From contig NC_087379.1 of NCBI RefSeq assembly GCF_963675165.1, forward strand, positions 3,969,442 to 4,033,441: a stretch of 64,000 nucleotides of DNA. Reading direction: 5' to 3'. Of this stretch, positions 54,731 to 64,000 are shown in pieces; position 1 is the first letter of the stretch; every line of letters begins with the position of its first letter. This DNA is from Halichondria panicea. Its lineage: Eukaryota > Porifera > Demospongiae > Suberitida > Halichondriidae. Below the pieces are notes generated by a model that searched no databases, was not told where the DNA came from, and saw only the letters and a list, made by a program, of their open reading frames with translations. Both the position numbers and the translations under genes were made by a program.

Positions 54731-57157
54731 ATGAGTCTCCAACGAGGGATGCTTCTCCTTGCAGCAGGATTTTTGTTGCTGCTGTATGGCAGAGTAGCTG
54801 CTGTTTTGGGTATGTGAAAATTAATTTAATTAGCTGTTTTGGGTAAGTGAAAATTAATTAATTTAATTAGCCCATTGATTGTACCAAAATTGTGTAGATA
54901 CAGAAAAGAGAGATTGGAAACATAAGCTCCTTGAATTACCATCCATCCATGTTTGCTCACGGTTTAATGAGGTTGTCTGTGCTAGAACATAGACTAGGAG
55001 ACGAACGATTGCTGTACTGTCAGTTATGCACCTATTATAGGAGGTGCAATAAGGTCTCCCCCTGGGCAATTTTATTTGACAACCCTTGGCAAATACCCCG
55101 GGCATGACAGTTGACACAATAAGTTAATTGCGATACTTTAGTATACAGGCAAACAGCTATTATTATTGATACTGACTTTACAAAGTTCCCACCCCCAGGG
55201 TTAGGTTTTACTAACAAAGCTCCCACAAAGCCCCCCCTTGTCCCGAGAGGGGGTTAGTGGGTAATGGGGCTTTGCATTGATAGGTGCATTACATCGTAGA
55301 TTGAATTGGCAACGGAAGGGATTCACGTGATGTTTTACATTGAAGTCTACGTAGTGGCTCTGAAGCCATCCATGTTTCGCTTCTAAAACTTCCGCGAAAA
55401 CCCAGGAAATTTATTGTGTCCTATGCATGCTTCTCGAAGACCCCTCCAACACTTACTTACATTAAAACATATGCCCTTGATGGTGAGTATCATTTAAAAT
55501 ATAACCTTGATTGTCGTGAAGTAGCTAAGAGGTACACAGCCATTTTTCATGCTTGTGTACCTAGAGTACCTATGATATAGCTAAGGTTGCATGTGTCACT
55601 AAGTAGTATGCTGTGTCCCAAATGGCCACAAATAATTATATGTTTAGCAGCTAAATTGATGGAACTATAGTTCGTGGACTTTTATGGACAGCAAAAAACA
55701 CGGAGGAGGGAAATACGAATGGAACTTGAGCTCTTATTATGAATTTATGTGATCACGTGATCCGTTTCCCCTCCCTTTTATGGTAGAATGAACCATAGTT
55801 TGTTTAAATTGATGGAACTATAGTTCGTGGACTTTTATAGACAGCAAAAAAACAATTCTCATTAATAATCCATGCTTACATTTCTAAGTAAGCCTCGATG
55901 AAAACATGGATGGCACTCGAGGTCGCTTCCGTTGCCAATCTCTTTCTCTTCAATTTATGATTACGTATCCATCATTAATTTTGCTACCTATGAGAGACAC
56001 AGTACAACTTAGTTTAGCATAGTTGTTTTAATGTAGGCACAAAAACATCTCAAAAGGATGAAAAACGATGCTACATATAATTATACCTATCAAGTTTTGG
56101 GAGGGAAACACGAATGGAACTTAGCTCTTATTATGAATTTATGTGATCACGTGATCCGTTTCCCCTCCCTTTTATGGTAGAATGAACCATAGTTTGTTTA
56201 AATTGATGGAACTATAGTACATGTACATCTAAATGTAGAACTCTAAGATTTGTCTGATCAGCTAAGTTTAACCGTCAAACTAGCATCAAAGCTCTATAAT
56301 AATTGTAGATCTACAGTCTAGGATTATTTAATGGTTTGTTAATTTCTACAGAACACAATGACGTTCGGCTTGTCAACACCCCTGAAGGTCAGCTTTGTGA
56401 GGGAAGATTGGAAATCTACCATTCAACTGAGTTTGCAAGAGGCTGGTTTGCAGTGTGTGACAGGAGTTTTGGAGATGATGAGCTGAGGGTGGTCTGTAGA
56501 CATTTGGGCTGTTCTCATTCCTCTCCCACTCGTACCAGTGTTGCTAGGTAATACTATGAGGCCATTTGTAACTAGCAAAATAGATACCGTATAGCGGGTA
56601 ATTTTCGGGTAAAAAAATATTCGTGGTTCAGCAATATTGAGACATTTCGTGGGTAATATTTTCGTGGTTGCTGCTTGCACTGCAGGTAAAGGTAGGCAAG
56701 GTCGCTTCATTCGTGGGTAAAATATTCGTGGTCAGACCTCCAACCACGAAAACCACGAATATTTTGCCGCACGAAAATTACACGCTATATGGTAGTTATG
56801 ACTAGGTGATCAATTCCCATTGATGTCAAAGGGATTGTGCAGTATAGAATTTTAAAAGAAGAACCCGTATTAATAGTTCTTGCATAGTACTAAAATACTA
56901 AATCACTCTGCCGAGAAAGCTACAATGAAATTAAATTTGCTTTCCTTTCACGATTCAAGTGGTAGCTACATAATTATTACCTTTGTCTCTTATATAGTTA
57001 TGGAAAAAAGTCCGGCTATATGAAGGCACTATCAAAAGATTGCTACGGTATAGAAACGGGTTTGTCGTCATGCACTGATACAGAGGAGTACATGTGTGAC
57101 TTTCAAGAATCTGATCTGGTCGGGATGCAATGCAATAAAGTGAGCTGCAGTGTATGA
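54731..57157 (+). CDS. Small secreted SRCR protein (144 aa, three exons)
   Basis: Exons 54731-54809, 56352-56547 and 56998-57157 form one 435-nt frame. The first encodes a clear signal peptide (MSLQRGMLLLAAGFLLLLYG). The rest is a single SRCR domain: DVRLVNTPEGQLCEGRLEIY, WFAVCDRSFGDDELRVVCRH, then CYGIETGLSSCTDTEEYMC. SRCR domains bind proteins and microbial ligands in several animals; the ligand here is unknown. The split differs from the GPCR SRCRs: the mid-domain intron is phase 2, not 1. A good GTGAGC donor at 57140 would give a longer product if a downstream exon exists; I saw none, so the TGA at 57155-57157 is used. The large first intron contains duplicated segments and a short MITE. 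Confidence 0.7.
55026..55291. mobile_element. MITE with ATGCACCTAT ends (intron)
   Basis: Left ATGCACCTATTATAGGAGG, right TTGCATTGATAGGTGCAT. The interior has CCCCCTGGG / CCCCCAGGG boxes in inverted positions. It lies in the first intron of the SRCR gene. Confidence 0.65.
55650..56220. repeat. Duplicated segments in the first intron of the SRCR gene
   Basis: A block of about 120 bp (GAATGGAACTT ... TTATGAATTTATGTGATCAC ... CCTCCCTTTTATGGTAGAAT) occurs at about 55705-55823 and again at 56098-56217. AAATTGATGGAACTATAGT occurs three times. Confidence 0.85.
56585..56794. mobile_element. TACCGTATAGCGGG-family MITE, copy 4 (intron)
   Basis: Left ATACCGTATAGCGGGTAATT, right AATTACACGCTATATGGTA. 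Internal TTCGTGGGTAAAATATTCGTGG-like boxes are inverted. It lies in the second intron of the SRCR gene. Confidence 0.85.
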
Positions 57158-57953
57158 GTGAATATGTATTCACATTCACAATGAGTTTGCTCCTAGAAAT
57201 GAACATGCACCATCTATGTGTACTATATAAGTTCACATGCATGAACAAGTATACTTAACTGGCCCTTTTTTCACCGATGATTTTAAAGGCCTTGGCTACT
57301 ATAGACTCTACATGCACAAAGTCATTGTGCACTTGCGTACTAACAGAAGCCTTGCTCACTAAAGCTAGCTGTATTAAGGTGCACTATAATTATAGCTGCC
57401 TAAAGATTAGGTGATGGGTTATGTAAAAATATTCTTAGCATAAAGATCACTCTTAATTAATTTGTTATCCTATAGATGTTAGGATGTGCGTCGCATGCAT
57501 CTATAATTCAGCAGTAATTTCTAAAGCACAATGATGATCATGTTTGCTCACCATAGCATGATCGCAATGCATGCACATTTATGCAGGGATACTGAGCTCA
57601 AGAATGGTTAACTGTAACGTTAGTTTGTTCGATTATTGCAGTACTGCTGTTATTTTGACCCCCAAACTGTCCTCTAAATTTTTTTTGTGTCTCAAAGGCT
57701 ATTATTTTGTTTCAAGCGTTTGTTTTAAGTTAAAATGTTGTCCCAAATCTGTTCATTGACTCTTTGGTCATTAAAATGGCTTGGCGTATGCCGGTGAACA
57801 ATGATGATTGTGCAGTCATGTGCAACTTACTGCTCAAAATTTTTAATATTGACTAAATTTGTACGCCCACTCTTAATAGAGTGGCATGCAGGAAGTGATA
57901 TTTTGTATAGTTAATAGGCAGCTATACTTGTTGATAGCTAGTCTGTTGCCGCT
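57158..57953. other. Intergenic; nothing recognised
   Basis: AT-rich sequence between two genes in the same orientation. There are a few short frames without splice support and no clear promoter motif. Confidence 0.6.
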
Positions 57954-60900
57954 ATGAAATTATTGAGAGCTTGTGCTGGATTGTTAGGCCTTTTCCTCTG
58001 CAGTGCGATTTGTGCTTCAGCTGGAAGTAAGTTGTATAATTGTGTTCCATACTGTAATACTTCATTAACAACACTGTACTTTGTGCATGCAACATTGGTT
58101 ATACAGTCACTGGCTATATACTTGATTACAGATAACCAAAGTAATTTTGGATCGGATTTTTTTATCGCTTTCTCAAAAAACGAATGGCAACAGGAAGCAT
58201 TAAAACTTTTTGTTTTTACTTCTAACCCTGACGCTGTCAACTTTATAGTGACTTCACCAAGTCAAAGTTTCTCATTCGTTGGAAATGTACAAAATGGCAC
58301 CGTGGTGGAAGTTACTGTTCCTGCAATACTTGAGTTGCAAAGCTCTCTTGATCGGCAAAAGGGTATTTGGGTAACATCTACAAATACTCAAAACACATTG
58401 TCCATAATAGCTCTCAAATCAGCCGCTTTGGTATCCGGTGGCTACTTGGCTCTGCCACCTCAAAACTATACCGATCTACAGCAGTATACATATTATGGAG
58501 TGAGTTATCAGAATGATGGGGGTCTGCAGTGGGACGTAAAAAGTGGAATGCTTCTCGTTTGCAGCTATGACAATACTCTGATAACAATTACACCATCACA
58601 ACAAATCTCTATTCCAGAAGATCTAAGAAATTCTGTTAACTATCAGAGCATTATCAATGCTGGTGAGTCTTACACCATTACAATGCAATCCCTTCAGACC
58701 TTTTCCTTCGAGAGCTCGCAAGACCTAACGGGCACAAAAGTGACTGCGACTAGGCCTATATCTGTAATAACAAGTCACGAATGTGTTAACGTTCCTGCAT
58801 TTGTCCCTTTCTGTGATCAAATTGTTGAGCAGGTACCTCCTACTGTAACATGGGGACGGTTTTTTCTTGTGACTTCCTTGCATACTCGGACGACAGGTGA
58901 AAGGTACAGAATAGTCACTTCAAGAGCCTCTACAAGCGTAATCGTTAGGTGCATTCGATCTGGCTTTATCTTACCTGAAACCAACACAACGTCACTAGCA
59001 CTGAATCTAGCTGGCCAAACTAGTGAGTTTGCAGTTGGACCAAAACGTTACTGTAGTATTCAAGCTACCAAGCCAATAATGGTAATTCAGTTTTCTCTAG
59101 GCTACTCTCTTGACCAAATCGGTGATCCATTTATGCTTTATGTACCTCCAGTCGAACAATTTACAAATGAGGTAACAGTTTATGCTCCCCCTGATTTTCA
59201 AAACCACTTGTCTATTATTGTACCAGTTGAATTTTTTAATCCTGAGAAAATCTCCATTCAAGGGGTCTTGATCCCACCTCGAACATGGTCGCCGATATAT
59301 TGTTCAATCTCTTACATTTGCGGTTATGGTGCTGTGCTAGGTATTACTACTGGAGTTAACTATTTGTATCATTCTGATGCTTTTGCCAAGATAGGTGTGT
59401 TATCTTATGGTTTTGAGTACCACAGTGCCTATGGGTATCCTGCTGGTATGGAGCTAATGCAGATAGCAGGCAAGCTAATCAATGTTTACGTTTTTTTTAT
59501 GAATTCAGTGCATGCATAGATACTCTATCTCTATGGTGCGTGTGCATGGCACTACAATGTTGTTGTATGGCTTGTTCCTAGACTCTGCAGTAAATAATGG
59601 AATTGTAATTGTGATGATTTTAAAATGATTTTCAGATGTGTGTGCACATGGAGATACTCGATTAGTTCCTATCATTTCATTGGAAGCTTTGGGAAGAGTG
59701 GAAGTGTGTCTAAGTGGAGCATGGAGCAGTATATGTGGATTGAACTGGGATACTGCCGATGCTGCTGTAGTTTGTCGACAGCTTGGCTATACCTCAAATG
59801 GTGAGTTAACCATTTCTATTTGTTACAATTAGTATTCCAACTTCACTCTGAGTGTACATACAGATACAGATGTCACTGCTTTCAGTAACAAGGCAGTTAC
59901 TTCGGCCATACCGTTCCTGTTCACCAACTCTCTCTGCATTGGTAGTGAATCAAGAGTGATTGACTGCTCCTACACAAGTGGAATCAATCAGTGTTTAGCC
60001 GGGATAGTTGCATATGCTCAGTGTGAAACTCGTAAGTCAACTGCATGGCAGAATGTTTTTATTAGGTTTAATAGAAGCCAAACCATGTGTTTACTGATAA
60101 CATTTGTGGCATATAAAAGCCGGCAGAGTGGCATAACTAATCATAATTGGCAGTGAGACAGAATTCTGTCCACACTTATAATTATTTTGTATGTGTAGTC
60201 AAGTATCAGGTATCAATACTGCCACACAAGTTTAGTCTTGTTGCATTTTCTTCTATTTACTCTAGTTCCACCTCCTGATGTGAGGGTTAAAATTGATGGG
60301 ACTGTTCAGCTCAGAAGCACAATTACCATCACATGTGAAGCACAATTTGCTTTTGATGTCCAGAGTGGCCAGGTTCTGTTGTTTTGGACCAAAGATAGTG
60401 CCACAGTACTCGCAAACAGCAGTGGGATTTTTGTTGGTACAGTAGTGCAAGTCAGTGGAGCCAACACCTATCAATCCAACATTTCACTGAACAGCATTAC
60501 TGAGAGCGACAGTGGAATTTACACATGCACCGTGTCTGTCTTTCATCCTCTCGTCGGTGACCACCCCGTGACTCAGGTGGGAATTGCTGCCACGTATATT
60601 GCGATTCAATGTAAGTTGCGATTCAAAATTTTAGTGATCTTTGTGACTATATTTTTTGTTTAGCATTTGAAAGCCAATTAATCCAGCTTAGACTGAAGGG
60701 TGTAGGAGACTGTAGTGTGTGGCTATATCAGGTGAGCCGCAACTCCATTTCTGACAACTGTAACTATAGCCATCTGTTTAGATTTCTACCCCAACTGAAA
60801 AAGTTGAGCAGCTTACTGATACTATCATTGAGGGAGCTAATGGCTTGTGTTTCTCAGGAAACTGTGGTTTGATGGCTAATCATTTTACGGACTCAGCGTT

Positions 60901-61668
60901 TCAGTGTTTTGCTCAACATGCTCACGAGGTTACTTTTCGAACCTCACTTCATGAAACGGGCCAAGTCAGTGTCATGGAGCTAATCAATGCAATCTTACAG
61001 TGGATTGATGCCGGTGCTGTCACAAGTATGAGTGGTGTCCTGCTCACTATTGATCCCCAGTGTGAGGTTATCATTGAGTTTATCACCGACCCAGAGTGTA
61101 CAAGTGCTGTTACACCACCGTACCCTTTCACCACCAGTCTACCTGTCTCAAAAGAAACCACAACACACCATACTAGTTCCACTACTTCTATTGTCTCAAC
61201 TACAGAAAAATCAACAAAAGGTGCTTAAAATCAGTATTGATAATCTTGTTTAAGCATTTTGGCCTATAGGTCCAGAAGAAGATAATGGGAAAGTCGTCAA
61301 TATGGAGGCAATCATTGCAGGAACTGCGGTTATCATGTGTGTGCTCATTCTTGCAATTCTAATGGGTGTCATTGTGTTAGCTTGCCTCCGTATCAAGAGA
61401 AAAAGGTGAGAAAAATCAAGACCAAAAAATAGCCTGATATTCCTTTCTTACTTCATGCAGTCAATCTTCACGTAACTTCTCAAGGGGGGTGATTTCTGTT
61501 GTATCTCCGTTTCCTCCACCTACGTATGACACTGCAGTAGACAAGCAGCTACAGGCAGCACCATCAACTGACGACAACAAAGAAGAGAAGGTGCCGCCGG
61601 AATATTCTGAGCTTGATGAGTATTGGAAGAGTTATAATATGGATCCAAGAAGCACCACTACCTTATAG
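57954..61668 (+). CDS. IgGFc-binding / SRCR / Ig single-pass receptor with PPxY tail (979 aa, nine exons)
   Basis: Exons 57954-58026, 58132-59469, 59636-59800, 59864-60031, 60266-60610, 60664-60731, 60782-61220, 61270-61405 and 61461-61668 total 2,940 nt. Order: signal peptide ([20 protein letters not shown]); IgGFc-binding domain (about 25-470; [52 protein letters not shown]); one SRCR (about 471-581; [20 protein letters not shown]); one Ig domain (about 582-696; [27 protein letters not shown]); a cysteine-bearing region of unknown fold (about 697-830); Ser/Thr stalk; membrane helix ([18 protein letters not shown]); tail with PPPTYDTAV and PPEYSEL. PPxY motifs bind WW domains, for example of NEDD4-type ubiquitin ligases. 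The first intron is a multiple of three and lacks stops, so retention would stay in frame. The second intron appears to be GC-AG (CAG/GCAAGC). Function unknown; recognition is inference. Confidence 0.87.
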
Positions 61669-61893
61669 TTATATAATAACACGCTTTTCCGAACAGTAAT
61701 TATTTTTTTCAGTGGGTTTTATGGTGTAGTTATAGTGTGCAATGAATGGATGTGATGCAAATCTTATAACTATAACATCTTCTACATAAATTATATGCAA
61801 GACAATAAGTAATCTCTATACAGACTCATCATGCAGTGTATAGTGACATGTATATCGATTACAAGGACATATTCGTACCCAAATAAAAAGTAA
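61669..61893. other. Short convergent 3' interval
   Basis: It separates the stops of the IgGFcBP-SRCR-Ig receptor (+) and the MFSD5-like gene (-). AT-rich; the plus-strand sequence contains AATAAA near 61882. No gene. Confidence 0.6.
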
Positions 61894-63556
61894 CTAACTG
61901 ACTATACCGGCAGTGTTATTGTTTGTACTACCTCTAGCAAAACGCAATGAGGCCATGAAAGCCAAACTCATCATCACTGCACAAAACACAAAAAGTTGTG
62001 GAATACCATGCGACGTATCATGAAAGTTTAGCAGTGCAATAGATGAGAAAATGGTTAGTGGCACTCTGAACCAGTTAGTCACACTGAGCTTGTGTTCAGC
62101 TGGTAGAAACTTCTCTCTTAGAACCCGCATGATGGGAAAATAAAATCCACATATCAGCTCAAAAGATTGCAAGCAAAGGAGCATTTTGATGCGATAAAAT
62201 AGACTATTAGTGTCCCTTGCAAACTGAGCAGCTATGATAAAAATGATTGAAGCAGATGCATTCAGTACAACAAGCACTCTAGTCATTGAGTAACCCACTT
62301 TAGAGATTAAGTAGTCACATGTGATGCTTCCAAGCATATTACAAACCATGAACGATGCAAATATAATTCCTAGAGGAACGTCGTGAAAAACATCCAGCGA
62401 AGGAGTCCATATAAACACAAACACGAACACAACACTTTCAAACAGGCTCTGAATAGCTCCTACTAAAAACAAATCAACGTTCTGAACAATCGTTTTCAAT
62501 CCTTCCAGACATGATTTTCGCTCCTTATTGAAGGAGAACTTTCTTTCCTCTCCATAATTCTCAGTCCACACAAACAACAAGGCTGGAATTGAGCTCAGAA
62601 GTGCTGGTATAGCCAAAATGAATGGTGCAAGTGGTCCCAAAGAGAGCCATCGTGCAAATGCATCTGCCACAACACCAGCAGCCACAGCAACAATACTGCT
62701 TCCGAAAGCAACATGGCTAAAAGTGATTGGCACCCATTCCTTTGGAAAGTCATACTTGTTTATATGCTCGTGTACATACCAGGTTTCCATGGTTGAGAAA
62801 AGGATCGAGTTGCTCAGTCCAGCTACACACCTCCCAATTAATAGCACACCATAATTGGGGATGAGTATCAGCAAACAAGAGAGTGAGTAAACCACACAGA
62901 ATAGAACAACAGTTGCTCTGCGACCTAGCTTATCGGATATGATGTCCTTGGCAGCCATGAAAATAGCACTTGAAACAATACCACAGGCATAGATCACTGC
63001 GACTTGTGTCCCAACAAATCCATGGTAGCGATACAGTGCATACAGGTACGGACCTGCAGAATACAGATTGAGACCACAGGAACTGTGTACACACAAAATA
63101 AGTAACTTCATAACAATTTGAAGTGTCCAGAAATTTGGTCCGATGGTAATCTTGACATTACATAATAATTATTATAACCATTCGAGCACGGGGGGGGGTC
63201 AGTTCAGCCTCAGAGCACTCAGGAGTATGAAATCATGAATTATGTTTTTTATACCATAATTATTTCCCTTACAGTGTACGAATGTAACCTTTTATATACT
63301 TGGTCCATATAAAAATGTACTCACGTATAATAATAATAGAGTCCAAAGTCTATACTGTATACGTATAGATTTACATGTACGTACCTTGCAGCCAGTCCCC
63401 CCACACAACAAGAAGATAGACAGGGATGAACTTGTGCTGAAAAGATCGGAATGTTGGGTTGTTAGACGATCCTTCTTTCGTAATCCTTAACTTGAGATAG
63501 GCAGCCAGACACATCGATGAGAGCACACAAAGGGATACATATGCCACCACCAACAT
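61894..63556 (-). CDS. MFSD5: MFSD5-like major facilitator transporter (443 aa, two exons)
   Basis: Exons 63385-63556 and 61894-63053 join in phase 1 to 1,332 nt. The product matches animal MFSD5 in length (human 450 aa) and in landmarks: DWLQGPYLYALYRYHG, IYACGIVSSAIF, the MFS loop DKLGRRATVVLF, ETWYVHEHINKYDFPKEW, LFESVVFVFVFIWTP, PLGIIFASFM and NWFRVPL. About 12 membrane helices are evident. MFSD5 proteins have been linked to molybdate uptake. Divergent from the PSMG2-like gene with 212 bp between the start codons. Confidence 0.92.
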
Positions 63557-63768
63557 GGTTGATCATCACAGCACCAATCTGTACAAGCTGAGCACACAAC
63601 TTATTCACTCCCCATACAAAAATTAATGGTGAGATCTAGATTAGATCTCTAGATTAAATTTTAATTTGGATCTAAGTTCACCTCAGGTCAGAGTAGACTA
63701 CACAAAGATGCCTGATTACGGATTATGCTGACTCGACTGGACTGTAAGATTTCCTTGAAAGTTTAGAT
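63557..63768. promoter_or_regulatory. Bidirectional promoter interval between MFSD5-like and PSMG2-like genes
   Basis: 212 bp between divergent ATGs. It contains an AGATCTAGATTAGATCT palindromic stretch near 63632-63648. No TATA box is seen. Confidence 0.55.
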
Positions 63769-64000
63769 ATGTTTGTACGATCAGGAGATACTGCTGTTGA
63801 CTTGGATGGTTACAGAATCATTGTGGTGAATAAAAACTAGCTTGTCTATTTTAATCCATTGTCCATTTCCAGCCCTGCATATCAGTGGGGAATGTGGCTC
63901 AGTTGGCAGTGGACCTGCTTATAAATACTCTGAAGCTCCCACGAGTCGGTTACCTAGATGATGACTCCTTGCTCCCATTGGTTGGAAACGATGCATTTGA
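63769..64000 (+). CDS. PSMG2: PSMG2-like proteasome assembly chaperone 2, first two exons (cut by window end)
   Basis: Exon 1 63769-63825 (MFVRSGDTAVDLDGYRIIV) joins in phase 0 to 63873 onward (PCISVGNVAQLAVDLLINTL, then GYLDDDSLLPLVGNDAF). The SVGNV(A/G)QLA(V/M)DLL core and following G-Y and P-(L/M)-V-G-N match animal PSMG2, which pairs with PSMG1 to assemble the proteasome alpha ring. The frame is open at position 64000, so the rest lies outside the window. Confidence 0.85.

Noticed and set aside
63888-63962. tRNA-like sequence GTGGCTCAGTTGGCAG
   Set aside because: It matches part of a tRNA D-arm by chance but has no complete cloverleaf, and the frame encodes the conserved start of PSMG2.

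Overview
This window reads as nuclear DNA of an early-branching animal, most likely a demosponge. It is AT-rich, with multi-exon genes, many short introns (about 50-120 bp, GT-AG), many copies of short inverted-repeat transposons, and large genes for extracellular proteins built from SRCR, EGF, sushi and IgGFc-binding domains. The demosponge placement is inference from gene style. Every gene model here was assembled by hand by joining exons at visible splice sites. For the complete models except the Ig/FN3 receptor, the summed exon lengths divide by three and leave one open frame.

Layout. 1-6.3 kb: a partial VAMP-like R-SNARE (1277-1584, +) and an intact VAMP-like R-SNARE (4134-6264, +), with transposon copies between and inside them. 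6.5-26.2 kb (-): one 68-exon gene for an adhesion GPCR of about 3,755 aa. It has a signal peptide, 15 SRCR and 13 EGF domains, a hormone-receptor-like domain, a first GAIN/GPS, an Ig-like domain, a second hormone-receptor-like domain, a second GAIN/GPS, and a seven-helix domain with a long tail. 26.2-36.7 kb: gene-poor, repeat-rich DNA with one orphan candidate exon. 36.7-48.9 kb (+): a 30-exon secreted protein of about 2,480 aa (IgGFc-binding domain, NIDO, AMOP, VWD, EGF repeats, 14 sushi domains). 50.2-53.1 kb (-): an Ig/FN3 single-pass receptor. 53.6-54.4 kb: a foldback element. 54.7-57.2 kb (+): a small secreted SRCR protein. 57.95-61.67 kb (+): a single-pass receptor of about 979 aa (IgGFc-binding, SRCR, Ig, stalk, membrane helix, PPxY tail). 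61.9-63.6 kb (-): an MFSD5-like transporter. From 63.8 kb (+): the first two exons of a PSMG2-like proteasome assembly chaperone, divergent from MFSD5.

Together the centre of the window is a cluster of surface and secreted recognition-type proteins flanked by housekeeping genes. The most striking item is the adhesion GPCR with two complete GAIN/GPS autoproteolysis modules in one chain. Second is the pair of IgGFc-binding genes, 21 kb apart in the same orientation, which share an N-terminal exon but carry different downstream domains. A role in recognition or immunity is inference from domain content only.
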